Shown here in pieces: positions 25,071 to 34,462 of a DNA stretch of 59,804 nucleotides. The notes beneath the pieces were generated by a model, which saw only the letters and a program-made list of their open reading frames with translations, did no database searches and had not been told where the DNA came from. The stretch is taken from assembly GCA_016927855.1 (NCBI GenBank), contig JAFGLV010000041.1, positions 1-59,804 of the forward strand, in the 5' to 3' direction. Source of the stretch: Sedimentisphaerales bacterium (GTDB taxonomy: Bacteria; Planctomycetota; Phycisphaerae; Sedimentisphaerales; Anaerobacaceae). The stretch's first letter is position 1. Each line of letters opens with the position of its first letter. A program made the translations under genes and the position numbers.

Positions 25071-25781
25071 CTACAAGGGTCCCAGGCCCGACCGCGACAT
25101 GTTCTGTACTGGGTTGCCGCGTTGGCTCAGCTTTCGGGCCAGGGAGCCGATGCGCCAGGTCCAGTTTCCGCTCCACCCTTGCAGCCGAGCCTGCTTGCAC
25201 ATCTCGATCGCTTGCGCATACGACTCGTCCTTCTCCAGCAGGCCGGCCATTACCTGAAAGCCGGCGTGTGTCGGCAGTGGCTGGTCCGGCCGCTGCTGAC
25301 GAAACACGTGGGCCACGTCGGGAGCGATAGCGATCTGCTTGTAACAGGCGCCGAAGAGCAGATCTAGGCCTTCCGGGAAGTCGTCCCGCCATCGAAGGTG
25401 CAGGCGGATCGTCTCCTGGTAGACCATGTGCAGCGCAAGCACATCCACTTCCGCTTTGGCACGCTCCTCGGCTTTGGCGAGGAGGCGCATGGCCAGCGTA
25501 CGATCCTCAGCCCGGTTTCGCAGGGAGCCGGCTAGAGCAGTCAGCAGTCCGGCGGCACTGCTGAACGCCGATGCCCTGCGTTGCGCCGTCAACGGTCCGG
25601 AGCCTGGCGGCGCATCGTGAGGTCGCGAAAACTCTTCGATGTGGGCCCGCTCGGCCTTGGTGAACGTAGACATCCACCAGTTCGACAGGCCGAAGTAGGC
25701 CAGCTCTGCTGTGCCTGCGAATTCGGTTCGTGTGTCCGGATGATGCTGAAACAATCCGATACGCAAAGCCATCAGCCCCAT
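25071..25781 (-). CDS. Uncharacterised protein, 236 residues
   Basis: Not recognised. The N-terminal part contains YFGLSNWWMSTFTKAERAHI, the middle is helical and rich in Ala, Arg and Leu (RLLAKAEERAKAEVDVLA), and no membrane segment or signal is seen. Codon use in the first 200 residues looks like real coding sequence. The last 15 or so residues are encoded by repeat-like DNA, so the natural end may once have been elsewhere. The start may be 25781 or the ATG at 25772, which has GGGG just before it. Monocistronic between hicB (convergent) and a divergent gene. Confidence 0.6.
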   Translation of the reverse strand: MGLMALRIGLFQHHPDTRTEFAGTAELAYFGLSNWWMSTFTKAERAHIEEFSRPHDAPPGSGPLTAQRRASAFSSAAGLLTALAGSLRNRAEDRTLAMRLLAKAEERAKAEVDVLALHMVYQETIRLHLRWRDDFPEGLDLLFGACYKQIAIAPDVAHVFRQQRPDQPLPTHAGFQVMAGLLEKDESYAQAIEMCKQARLQGWSGNWTWRIGSLARKLSQRGNPVQNMSRSGLGPL

Positions 25782-25977
25782 TACGACAGCATAACGCGAT
25801 TCGACCGAAGGTGACCCGATAAGGTGCTATGTGAGGTGCAGACTACAGGCGCTGCCATACTTCCAAGCGACAATCCATCTAAAGCCTACAAAATGCCGAC
25901 CCAGCGTCCAAATGCGCAGGGTGGCCCATCCTACATGCTCCCCAAAGGCATTTGCGGTGAGCGCCGCCTGACGCACC

Positions 25978-26009
25978 ACGCAACCGGAACGAGCCTCGCA
26001 ACCCCAACT
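25978..26009. repeat. Second copy of one arm of the 14900 inverted repeat
   Basis: Matches the reverse complement of 14900-14931 with only two or three differences. The partner arm is not found within 300 bp, so this is a half or decayed copy. Confidence 0.75.
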
Positions 26010-26033
26010 GCTCTACGAGAAAGCTCTCCGGTT

Positions 26034-26042
26034 TGCTATAAT
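26034..26042 (+). promoter_or_regulatory. Extended -10 promoter
   Basis: TGCTATAAT: a perfect TATAAT with the extended TG one base upstream. No -35 match at 17 bp. Transcript would begin near 26049, before the ATG at 26066 or 26093. Confidence 0.6.
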
Positions 26043-26065
26043 CGACCTTCGATCCAGCATCTGAA

Positions 26066-26620
26066 ATGACCCAGTTTGAGAGCAGGCACGAAATGACTGC
26101 TGTACGAGTGGTCTTGCAGGCCTATTACGAGCGGCTGCACGAGCGGATGGAGGCGGCCCACGCGGCGCTGACGGCGCGGATCGACGAACTCCTGGGCGCC
26201 GAGATCGACGCCCAGGGTTTCGGGCCGATGACGCAGGACAAGGTCGAAGCCTATCGCGAGGCATGCCTGGCCTTCGTCGCCGAGCGGCTGGAGATGTACA
26301 ATCCTGTCGGCATTCAATACACCTTCAGCGGTCAGACCACGAAGCACGCGGCCGAACTGGAATTCCAACTCAACTGGCACGACAGCCGGGCTGAGTTCGA
26401 GGAGTTGGTGGCGCAGGCCCGGACCCTGGCCGACGAGGGACCGCCCGACGAGAGACTGACCGAACTGGCCGACCGGCTCATTCGCAAATTCGGTGCCTAT
26501 CCGGACCGGAGCATCATCGCGGCCTACGCTGAGAAACCCACCCTCCAGAAGCTGCCCGATTTCATCGTCGCCACCGCCATCGAACAGGTGGTCTGCTCAT
26601 TGATTATTGATGATGGATGA
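26066..26620 (+). CDS. Uncharacterised protein, up to 184 residues
   Basis: Not recognised. Predicted mostly helical and charged (VEAYREACLAFVAERLEMYNP near the middle is 21 residues of helix with YNP turn), one strand-like segment (GIQYTFSGQ), no signal peptide or membrane segment. A second in-frame ATG at 26093 is as likely a start. The final residues (SLIIDDG) and the stop are supplied by a word-type repeat, so the original C-terminus is uncertain. The next gene starts 65 bp on, same strand. Confidence 0.6.
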   Translation: MTQFESRHEMTAVRVVLQAYYERLHERMEAAHAALTARIDELLGAEIDAQGFGPMTQDKVEAYREACLAFVAERLEMYNPVGIQYTFSGQTTKHAAELEFQLNWHDSRAEFEELVAQARTLADEGPPDERLTELADRLIRKFGAYPDRSIIAAYAEKPTLQKLPDFIVATAIEQVVCSLIIDDG

Positions 26621-26658
26621 TGGATAATCGGATCGCAGCGCGAATCATCGATCATTGA
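26597..26658. repeat. TGATTATTGATGATGGATGATGGATAAT word repeat
   Basis: ATGATGGATGATGGAT words and the complementary AATCATCGATCATTGA tract face each other across a short GC-rich loop. The left part overlaps the end of the preceding gene. Confidence 0.7.
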
Positions 26659-26685
26659 CGGTATGCAGAGCTTCAGGAGGACATC

Positions 26686-27486
26686 ATGACAGGCAAATCC
26701 AGAATCGGGACATTCGTCGGTTGCATCGCGATCACAGCGGTGACTACTCTTGCGGCGCTGGAGACTACCAGGTACGGCGTTCACGACATGGGTCGGCCGC
26801 GACCGCTGGTGGTGACGCCGGCCGAGCAGGTGGGCCAGCCGCCTTTGGACGCGACCGTTCTGTTCAACGGTGAAGACCTGTCCAAGTGGCAGAAGGGCAA
26901 CGGGGCCGACGCGAACTGGACCATCGTGGACGATGACTACATGGTTGTTCCGCCCAAGGCAGGCGACATCCGCACGCGCGAGGTCTTTGGTAGTTGCCAG
27001 TTGCACGTGGAATGGAGGACACCGGAAGGCGTGCCGGCGCGCGTGACCAATCAGGACCGCAGCAACAGTGGCGTGTTCCTGATGGGCCGGTACGAGGTGC
27101 AAGTGCTCGATTCCTACACCGATGACAACTACCAGACGAACCGAACCTATGCCGACGGTCAGGCCGCGTCGATTTACGGCCAATTCCCGCCCACCGTCAA
27201 CGCCTGCCGCGCGCCGGGCCAGTGGCAGACCTACGATATCGCCTTCATGCGTCCGCTCTTCGACGAGCAGGGCAACTGCGTGCGCAAGGCGCGCATCACG
27301 CTCTTCCACAACGGCGTCTGCGTCCACAACAACCTGGACATCGAAGGCGCCACCGCGCACAAAGTCAAGGCGAAATACAGCGCTCACAGTGAAGGGCCGA
27401 TCGTCCTCCAGGACCACGGCAACCCGGTCGCCTACCGCAACATCTGGATTCGCGCATTGCCCGAAGAGCCCTATCTGATCGAATAG
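26686..27486 (+). CDS. Exported DUF1080 (3-keto-disaccharide hydrolase-like) protein
   Basis: 266 residues. An N-terminal hydrophobic segment (residues 8-24) probably exports or anchors it. The rest is one DUF1080 beta-jelly-roll: VLFNGEDLSKWQKGNG at its start, SNSGVFLMGRYEVQVLDS in the middle and GPIVLQDHGNPVAYRNIWIR at the end, the three usual family blocks. These domains are abundant in planctomycetes; some hydrolyse 3-keto-glycosides, the enzyme activity of most is unproven. AGGAGG precedes the start by about seven bases. Confidence 0.88.
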   Translation: MTGKSRIGTFVGCIAITAVTTLAALETTRYGVHDMGRPRPLVVTPAEQVGQPPLDATVLFNGEDLSKWQKGNGADANWTIVDDDYMVVPPKAGDIRTREVFGSCQLHVEWRTPEGVPARVTNQDRSNSGVFLMGRYEVQVLDSYTDDNYQTNRTYADGQAASIYGQFPPTVNACRAPGQWQTYDIAFMRPLFDEQGNCVRKARITLFHNGVCVHNNLDIEGATAHKVKAKYSAHSEGPIVLQDHGNPVAYRNIWIRALPEEPYLIE

Positions 27487-27575
27487 GTTCCACGATAGGC
27501 AACTCGTTGACCAAGCGATTTCTCACAACCGAGACAAGCGCCGCGGCCACGACCGTCAGCAGGTTGTCGCGTGCT

Positions 27576-28358
27576 CTAGGGGCGCCTCTTAAGCGGCCAG
27601 CCGAATCTTTCGTAGCGGCCGAACTCCATCTCGGATGTGTCCGACGGATTGTCCTTGAGCGCGGACCGGACCTTCTCGACATGTGCATCGACGAAGACCG
27701 CGTTAGCGGTGCCGCCGTTCCAGTCGCCGCGCTTGGCGCCGTGGAAGGTGCCGAACCAGTCGGTGTTGTCGGGACATAAGGCGTTGTCGTTGAGGACGTT
27801 CGAGCAGCCCGGCCGGCTCCACATGTTCTCCTCGGCAAAGAAGAACACCTCGGACCGACTGCGTGTGATGTTGGCCAGCTTCACGGCGCCTCCGTTGGGG
27901 GCGGCGCGATTGCCGGGACCGAGAAAGGCGTTCATGCTGTAGCTGTAGTAGGGGACAATCGGGTTGTTGTCGTCGTGGTAGGGATGCAAGTGTCCCATGG
28001 TCCGCGCCAGGGTCTTGAACGTCGGGCACAGATGGCTCTTCTGCTCGGGCAGGTACCGCCAGAAGGGTCCGTCGGCCGGATAGCGCGGATCGTGCCAACG
28101 GCAGTAACGCTGATAGCCTTGCACAGGCGATTCGGTGCGCACCAGCGATGTCCAGGCGTTGGGAAAGGCGCCGTCGAAGTCATCCACGTACATGCTCATC
28201 GCCAGGCCGTATTGACGCAGGTTGGACTGGCAGTTCATCTCCTGGGCCTGTTCCCTGACCCGCTGCAGAGCCGGCATCATGACCCCCATCAGCACGGCGA
28301 TGATCGCGATGACGACGAGTAGCTCGATGAGCGTGAAGGCGTGTCTTTGGCGTCTCAC
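27576..28358 (-). CDS. Prepilin-leader protein of the H-X9-DG family
   Basis: 260 residues. Leader [20 protein letters not shown] at the N-terminus, then a 20-residue helix and a variable body with five cysteines (CQSN, YCRW, LCPT, GCSN, LCPD). The tail [12 protein letters not shown] keeps a variant of the usual DGHV (DAHV). Start is the GTG at 28358: AAGGAG lies seven bases upstream, and the longer frame adds unlikely sequence. Second such gene in this window. Expressed from its own promoter, divergent to the CotH gene. Confidence 0.87.
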   Translation of the reverse strand: MRRQRHAFTLIELLVVIAIIAVLMGVMMPALQRVREQAQEMNCQSNLRQYGLAMSMYVDDFDGAFPNAWTSLVRTESPVQGYQRYCRWHDPRYPADGPFWRYLPEQKSHLCPTFKTLARTMGHLHPYHDDNNPIVPYYSYSMNAFLGPGNRAAPNGGAVKLANITRSRSEVFFFAEENMWSRPGCSNVLNDNALCPDNTDWFGTFHGAKRGDWNGGTANAVFVDAHVEKVRSALKDNPSDTSEMEFGRYERFGWPLKRRP

Positions 28359-28444
28359 TGCAATCTCCTTCTCCCTGTCGGGGACGTTGCCAAGCTCCAC
28401 TCGGTTCGACGAACGATGCAGCATACGTGATGACGGACGACACT

Positions 28445-28473
28445 ATCATACCGTGGCGACGGCCTGTTGCCAA
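28445..28473 (-). promoter_or_regulatory. Promoter of the divergent pseudopilin gene
   Basis: On the minus strand: TTGGCA (28473-28468), 17-bp spacer, TATGAT (28450-28445), each five of six consensus bases. About 87 bp upstream of the GTG start. Confidence 0.7.
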
Positions 28474-28509
28474 GCTTTTTCCTCCCCTCCCGAGCCGGCG
28501 GGTGTAGTA

Positions 28510-28538
28510 TTGACCTGGAGGCCGTTTTCCGTTAGACT
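28510..28538 (+). promoter_or_regulatory. Promoter of the CotH/lamin-tail gene
   Basis: TTGACC (28510-28515), 17-bp spacer, TAGACT (28533-28538). Start would be near 28545, which rules out the upstream ATG at 28539 and supports the ATG at 28641 with a leader of about 95 nt. Confidence 0.7.
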
Positions 28539-28598
28539 ATGCATGAGCATCCATCCGCGTCGTGGTGGGGGCGTCAAGCGCGTAGACTGCGTCCTGGG

Positions 28599-28616
28599 CT
28601 TGGCTGCGAGGCCAAG
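28599..28616 (+). promoter_or_regulatory. Leader hairpin before the CotH gene
   Basis: CTTGGC (28599-28604) pairs perfectly with GCCAAG (28611-28616) across a six-base loop, ten or so bases before the GGAGGATAGG ribosome-binding site. It may tune translation or stability; no known riboswitch is recognised. Confidence 0.4.
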
Positions 28617-28640
28617 CGGCTCCGGAGGATAGGTTCGATA

Positions 28641-31600
28641 ATGCGCGTCTCTACGGTCTCGTTCGCATCCCGGTCCGTATTGGGATTGATGATTCTGGCG
28701 CGTCTGGGTCTGGTCTCGGGACAGCCTCTCGTGGTCAACGAGATCATGTATCACCCGTTCTCCGAAGCGTTGCAGGCCGAGGACCTCGGCGCCGAGTTCA
28801 TCGAGCTATTCAACGCCGGCAGCGCGCCGGTCAATCTTGGCGGCTGGCAGATCGCGCAGGCGGTGACGTTCACGTTTCCCGACGTTGAGCTTGCGCCCGG
28901 CGGATACCTCGTCGTCGCTGCCGACGTGAGCGTCTTCGAAGCGACCTATCCCGGCGTCGGTAGTCTTGTCGGCGGCTGGCAAGGACGGCTCAGCGATTCC
29001 GGCGAAACGATCGAGCTCCGCGACGCGGCGGGGAACTTGATCGACGCCGTGTCCTACGCCGACAACGGCGACTGGGGCGTGCGCGAGCTGGGTCCGGTCG
29101 ATTACGATCATCGGGGCTGGGAATGGCGCAACGACCACGACAGAGGCGGCAAGTCGCTGGAGCTGATCCACCCGGCGATGCCCAACGAATACGGCGCCAA
29201 CTGGGCGGCCAGCGAGTTCCTCGGGGGCACGCCCGGCCGGACCAACTCCAACGCCGCGAGCGACGTCGCTCCGCTCATCACCGACGTGCAACACGCGCCA
29301 CCCATACCGGGGCCAGTCGATCCGGTGCTGATCACCGCGCGCGTGATTGATGAGTCCGCTGCCGGTCTGATCGTCCAGTTACGCTATCGGCTCGACCGTT
29401 CGGTCTATCGCGACCTGGACAGTTTCCCGGTCGACGATGTCAACGACTTCACCGTGGTCGAGATGTTCGACGACGGCGCGCATGGTGACGGCAAAGCGGC
29501 CGACGGGCTCTACGGCGCCGAGGTCCCGCCTCAGCCCGACGGCACCGTGCTCGATTTCTACGTGGAGGCGTCAGATCGGGAGGGTCTGGCTCGCACCTGG
29601 CCGGCTCCGAGCCTGGTTGACGGCGTGCCTCAGCAGGTGACCAATGCGCTGTACCGCGTCGACGCTGCGTTCGATCCCGACACGTATTGGACCGTCGGCG
29701 GCGAGCCGCTGTACTACCTGGTGATGACCGAGATGGAGCGTGGACGGTTGGCCTATATCGGCAGCCATAGCAACGATGCTTATTCAGCGGCGCAAATGAA
29801 CGGCACGTTTATCAGCGTCGATGGTGAAGGCGTCCGGCTGCGCTACAACGTCGGCATTCGCAATCGAGGCAAAGGTTCGCGGACGCCACCGCCGAACAAT
29901 TACCGCGCGAACTTCCCGAGCGACCGGCGCTGGAAAGGCGTCTCGGCTGTCAATATCAACAGCAAGTACACGTATCTCCAGCACCTCGCTTATGCGATCT
30001 TCCAGGCCGCCGGCATCCCGACGCAGGATACCAGACGCGTCCAGGTGCGCGTCAATGGCCGCGACCTTTCCGTGACCGATCCGGCGCGGATGTATGGTTC
30101 GTACGTCCATGTCGAGGTCTACGACAGTGACTGGACCGATCGTCACCTGCCCGGCGACAGCGAAGGTAATCTCTACCGCTGCCTGAGCAACGTCAGGCAC
30201 TGCGACTTGCGGTATCACGGCGAGGACCCGGCGCGATACCAGGGGCCGGAATGGTACACGAAGGCGGCCAATGCCGGCGTCGACGACTGGTCCGACCTGA
30301 TCGGTCTGACGCGTGCACTGGACGACGCGCCGGACGACACGTACGTGGACGAGGTTGAGACGCTTGTGAATGTCGAGCAGTGGCTGCGCTGGTTCGCGGT
30401 TCAGGCGTTCATCATCAACTACGAGACGAACCTCAGCAACGGCTACGGTGACGACTACTATCTGTACCGAGGTGCCGAGGACCCGCGCTTCATTCTGGTG
30501 CCTTACGATACCGGGCTGGAGAACATCCTGCGCGCCACCGATCCGAACGTGTCGATCTGGCTCAACGGGCGCGTCGACAGCCTTCCCGTGGTCAGGCGGT
30601 TCCTCACGCACCCGGAATTCGTGCCGCGCTTCTATGCCCAGTTGCAGGACCTGGCGGACACCGTCTTCTCACCAGCCCAGTTCGATCCGTTGATCGACCG
30701 AGCACTGGCCGGCTGGGTGCCCGAGCAGACCATCGACACCATGAAGGCCTTCATGGCGGCGCGCAGGGCCTATGTGCTCTCGGCGATACCCACGGCCTTC
30801 TCGGTCGAAAGCGAATTGCCTTTCAGTGGCGGCTACTATGGTGCGTCGGTTTTGGCATTGTCCGGCACCGACGTTCGCGGGACCGCCAACGCCACCCGTA
30901 CGCAATCGGTCCTCGTGAACGGCCGGCTCGCGGACTGGTCGCCGCTGGAAGGTCAGTGGTCGCTGGGCTCGACCGGCATAACTCTGCTGGGCGGCGTCAA
31001 TCGTGTGTTCGCCGAGGCGTTCAATGGTCCGCAGGGCACGGGTCAGTTGATAGACCGGAGATACATCGACATCATTTGCATCGACGGCGGCATGTCAGCC
31101 ATCTCAGGTGCGTTGACAGGTGACACGATTCTGGACGTTGCGTCGGGACCCTGGCACGTAACCGGCAGCATTCTCGTGCCTGCTTCGGTCACGCTGACGA
31201 TCGAGCCTGGCGCGACGCTGTTCTTCGCGCCGGACGCCGGGATCACGATCCAGCAGGGCGGCCGGCTGGTCGCCGAAGGCGAGCCGTATCGACACATCCG
31301 CTTCACCTCTCTGCCGGGCAGCGGGTCGCGCTGGAACGGCGTGAATTTCAGTCGCACTCTCGAAGACAACCGACTCGCCTACATCGATATCGAATATGCC
31401 GACGCGCTGGGCACGTCCACCGATGTCCAATCCTCGCGCGTGCTGTTCGACCACGTGACATGGAGCGGGACCAACACCGAAGTCCTCAACCTCGATCACC
31501 CGACCGTGATCGTGCGCGACTGTGTGTTCCCCTCCATCAGCGGGACCGAGCCTCTGCACGGCACCGGGTTGAGCGGTGACGAATCTCTGGTCTTCGAGCG

Positions 31601-34451
31601 CTGCACCTTCGGCACGGCGACAGGGTACAACGACATCATCGATTTTACCGGCGCGCAGCGACCGGGACCCATTCTCCAGGTCTACGACAGCATCTTCCTC
31701 GGCGGAGGTGACGACGCGCTCGATCTGGACGGGACCGACGCACATATCGAGGGGACCGTCTTTGCGAACTTCCACCACGCTTCCGGCAGCGACAGCAGCT
31801 CCAACGGGATCGCCACCGGTCAGTCCGGCGGACACGCTTCCCAGATCGTCGCGACTCGCAACCTGTTCGTGGGCAACGACCACGGCGCGCTGCTGAAAGA
31901 AGACTGCTTTCTCGTCGCTCACAACAACACGTTCGTAGCTAGCGCGCTGGCCGCGATCAACTTCGGCGAGCCCGAGCGCAACCCGCCGCGCTCGCCTGGC
32001 CTGGGTGCTTACCTGGCCAACAACATCTTCTGGGACAATGCGGCGCTGTTCGAGGACTGCTTCCAGGACCCTCTGCCTGATTATGGCCCTAGCGAACTGG
32101 CCATCGACGCGTCGATCCTGGCTGCGCCGTGGCACGACCTGGGCCTGGACAATGTCGACGCCGATCCGCTGTTCGTCGGCCCGAGCGATTTCCAGCTGCG
32201 CCCTGCTTCCGCGGCGCGCGGCTCCGGCCTATGGGGTCTGGACATGGGCGCTTACGTTCCCGCCGGCGCAGCTATCTCCGGCGAACCGCCGGCCGTGACA
32301 TATCGAACGGAGGCGCTCCTGACGGTCGGCGGTCCCGGCATCACGGATTACAGGTATAGTCTGAATTCACCGGAGGGCCCGTGGAGCGAAGAACGCTCGG
32401 TAGACGTTCTGATCGAGTTGGTCGGGCTGGAAGATGGGCAATCCTACACGGTCTACGCGCTGGGCAAGAACTCGGCAGGCCGGTGGCAGGAGCAGCCGAA
32501 CGCCTCGCGGACCTGGACCGTGGATGTCACGGCGCGGCGCTTGGCCATCAGCGAAGTGCTCGCGCTCAATACGGCCGCGTTCGAGCACCAAGGGACCTTT
32601 CCTGACCTTGTCGAGTTGTACTACGACGGTCCATCCGCTCTGGACCTGACCGGGATGATGCTCAGCGACGATCCGCAACAGCCTGACAAGTTCGTGTTCC
32701 CGCCCGGCGTCGCGATGAACCCGGGCGAGTACCTGCTCTTGCCGGCCGATGACCTCGCTGCGACTTCCGGTCTCCACCTGGGCTTCGGTCTCAGTGCCGA
32801 AGGCGACGGCGTGTATCTGTACGATCGCGCCGGCGTCCTGATCGATTCCATCGAATTTGGCCCACAACTTGCGGACCTGTCCATCGGTCGCATCGGCTAC
32901 GACAAACAATGGCGCCTGACGGTCCCGACTCTCGGCCAGGCGAACGTCGCTCAGCCGTTGGGCAATCCGGACACGGTGAAGATTAACGAATGGCTGGCGG
33001 CGGAAGCAGAGCTCTTCGCGCACGACTTCATCGAGCTTTACAATCCCTCCGCCTGGCCGGTGGACATCGGCGGGTTCTATCTGACCGACACTCCAACCGG
33101 GCGTCCCGACAGGTCGCAGATAAGACCGCTCAGCTTCATCGCGGCGCGCGGCTTTGCCACCTTCACCGCCGACGGCGAGGATGCGCCAAGCCACGCCAAT
33201 TTCAGGCTCTCGCCCGATGGGGAGTACCTGGGGCTCTTCGATCCGGACCTGCGGCGTATCGACCTCGTGCTCTTCGACGCTCAGACGCCGGATGTCTCGC
33301 AAGGCCACTCCGGCGACGGCGCCGCGCGGCTGGACTATTTCCTCCTCCCGACTCCCGGTCTGCCGAATCCGAAGACCGCGGAGACGACGGTCTCCACTGT
33401 CACTCTGGTAGCCGAAGGCGCTCCCAAACGCGCGTTCGTGCCGACGTCGGCTGAGCTGGTCGCGCCACGATGGAACAGGGATGTCGCATTCGACGATTTG
33501 GATTGGCTGAGCGTTTCGGGCGCGCCCGGAGGAGTTGGTTACGAACGCGGTTCAGGGTACGAGAACTTGATCGGCCTGGACGTCGGGGCCTTCATGTATG
33601 GACAAGTGACAAGCTGTTACGTGCGGATCCCGTTTCGTATGGAGCCGGCTGTCCTGGCGAGCTTGGACCGGCTGCAACTGCGGATCGGCTACGATGATGG
33701 TTTCGTGGCATACTTCAACGGCGTCGAGATTGGACGCGCGGGTTTTGCCGGGACGCCTCAGTGGAACTCGCACGCCGACAGCAACCACGAGGCTGCCGGC
33801 GGAACGTTCGACGTAGTCTTCGATCTCACCGGCGCCGTCGGGCTGTTGCGCGCAGGGGACAACCTGCTGGCGCTTCAAGGCCTGAACACCTCCGCGACGA
33901 GCAGCGATTTTCTCATCTCCGCGATGCTGGAGGGCGTCATGACCGAGACGGTGGAGACTCCTGACGAGTCGTATGCTGCCGAACAGGCTCTGCTGGCGGG
34001 TCTGCGCGTCACTGAGCTGATGTATCACGCCGCCGCTGGCGATGCTCTCGACTACATCGAGCTGCAGAATACCAGCGCTGAGCCACTCGATCTGAGCGGC
34101 CTCCGTTTCACCGACGGCATCCAATTCACGTTCAGTCCGATGACACTCGATCCGGGCCGATTCGTGCTGGTCGTCGCCGATCTGGCCGCGTTCCAATCGA
34201 CTTACGGATCGGACCTGCCGGTTGCCGGCCAGTACGCTGGTCGGCTCGGCGACCAGGGCGAGCAGTTGGTCCTGAAACTGGCAGCACCTTTCGAGGCTGC
34301 CGTGATGCGTTTCGAATACGCCGACAGTTGGTATCCTGCCACCGACGGCGCCGGCCAGTCGCTCGTGATTCGAGACGTGACGACGCCGCCTGTGACCTGG
34401 AACGATCCCGAGAGCTGGCGCGCATCCGACCCAACACCGGGCGCGCCCTGA
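28641..34451 (+). CDS. Large secreted CotH-kinase/lamin-tail/beta-helix protein
   Basis: 1,936 residues with a signal peptide (residues 1-24, cut near VSGQP). Approximate order: lamin-tail domain 27-145; CotH kinase-like domain 355-720 (YTYLQHLAYAIFQAAGIPT, INYETNLSNGYGDDYYLYRG, FILVPYDTGLEN); right-handed beta-helix 827-1200; fibronectin-like linker 1210-1290; lamin-tail 1299-1420 and 1447-1565; a jelly-roll-like domain 1587-1774 (YDDGFVAYFNGVEIGR); C-terminal lamin-tail 1787-1930. CotH proteins phosphorylate spore-coat or surface proteins; lamin-tail domains are common on planctomycete extracellular proteins. No sorting tag is seen at the very end. Start chosen by GGAGGATAGG and the promoter position. 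Role: surface attachment or modification, inferred. Confidence 0.88.
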   Translation: MRVSTVSFASRSVLGLMILARLGLVSGQPLVVNEIMYHPFSEALQAEDLGAEFIELFNAGSAPVNLGGWQIAQAVTFTFPDVELAPGGYLVVAADVSVFEATYPGVGSLVGGWQGRLSDSGETIELRDAAGNLIDAVSYADNGDWGVRELGPVDYDHRGWEWRNDHDRGGKSLELIHPAMPNEYGANWAASEFLGGTPGRTNSNAASDVAPLITDVQHAPPIPGPVDPVLITARVIDESAAGLIVQLRYRLDRSVYRDLDSFPVDDVNDFTVVEMFDDGAHGDGKAADGLYGAEVPPQPDGTVLDFYVEASDREGLARTWPAPSLVDGVPQQVTNALYRVDAAFDPDTYWTVGGEPLYYLVMTEMERGRLAYIGSHSNDAYSAAQMNGTFISVDGEGVRLRYNVGIRNRGKGSRTPPPNNYRANFPSDRRWKGVSAVNINSKYTYLQHLAYAIFQAAGIPTQDTRRVQVRVNGRDLSVTDPARMYGSYVHVEVYDSDWTDRHLPGDSEGNLYRCLSNVRHCDLRYHGEDPARYQGPEWYTKAANAGVDDWSDLIGLTRALDDAPDDTYVDEVETLVNVEQWLRWFAVQAFIINYETNLSNGYGDDYYLYRGAEDPRFILVPYDTGLENILRATDPNVSIWLNGRVDSLPVVRRFLTHPEFVPRFYAQLQDLADTVFSPAQFDPLIDRALAGWVPEQTIDTMKAFMAARRAYVLSAIPTAFSVESELPFSGGYYGASVLALSGTDVRGTANATRTQSVLVNGRLADWSPLEGQWSLGSTGITLLGGVNRVFAEAFNGPQGTGQLIDRRYIDIICIDGGMSAISGALTGDTILDVASGPWHVTGSILVPASVTLTIEPGATLFFAPDAGITIQQGGRLVAEGEPYRHIRFTSLPGSGSRWNGVNFSRTLEDNRLAYIDIEYADALGTSTDVQSSRVLFDHVTWSGTNTEVLNLDHPTVIVRDCVFPSISGTEPLHGTGLSGDESLVFERCTFGTATGYNDIIDFTGAQRPGPILQVYDSIFLGGGDDALDLDGTDAHIEGTVFANFHHASGSDSSSNGIATGQSGGHASQIVATRNLFVGNDHGALLKEDCFLVAHNNTFVASALAAINFGEPERNPPRSPGLGAYLANNIFWDNAALFEDCFQDPLPDYGPSELAIDASILAAPWHDLGLDNVDADPLFVGPSDFQLRPASAARGSGLWGLDMGAYVPAGAAISGEPPAVTYRTEALLTVGGPGITDYRYSLNSPEGPWSEERSVDVLIELVGLEDGQSYTVYALGKNSAGRWQEQPNASRTWTVDVTARRLAISEVLALNTAAFEHQGTFPDLVELYYDGPSALDLTGMMLSDDPQQPDKFVFPPGVAMNPGEYLLLPADDLAATSGLHLGFGLSAEGDGVYLYDRAGVLIDSIEFGPQLADLSIGRIGYDKQWRLTVPTLGQANVAQPLGNPDTVKINEWLAAEAELFAHDFIELYNPSAWPVDIGGFYLTDTPTGRPDRSQIRPLSFIAARGFATFTADGEDAPSHANFRLSPDGEYLGLFDPDLRRIDLVLFDAQTPDVSQGHSGDGAARLDYFLLPTPGLPNPKTAETTVSTVTLVAEGAPKRAFVPTSAELVAPRWNRDVAFDDLDWLSVSGAPGGVGYERGSGYENLIGLDVGAFMYGQVTSCYVRIPFRMEPAVLASLDRLQLRIGYDDGFVAYFNGVEIGRAGFAGTPQWNSHADSNHEAAGGTFDVVFDLTGAVGLLRAGDNLLALQGLNTSATSSDFLISAMLEGVMTETVETPDESYAAEQALLAGLRVTELMYHAAAGDALDYIELQNTSAEPLDLSGLRFTDGIQFTFSPMTLDPGRFVLVVADLAAFQSTYGSDLPVAGQYAGRLGDQGEQLVLKLAAPFEAAVMRFEYADSWYPATDGAGQSLVIRDVTTPPVTWNDPESWRASDPTPGAP

Positions 34452-34462
34452 GCGGGTACCGG

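Noticed and set aside
24200..25100. hicA toxin beside hicB
   Set aside because: No frame of about 60 residues with the HicA fold was seen on either strand.
31104..33308. Minus-strand frames of 313-343 residues opposite the CotH protein
   Set aside because: Shadow frames; the plus-strand protein is continuous with signal peptide and domains.
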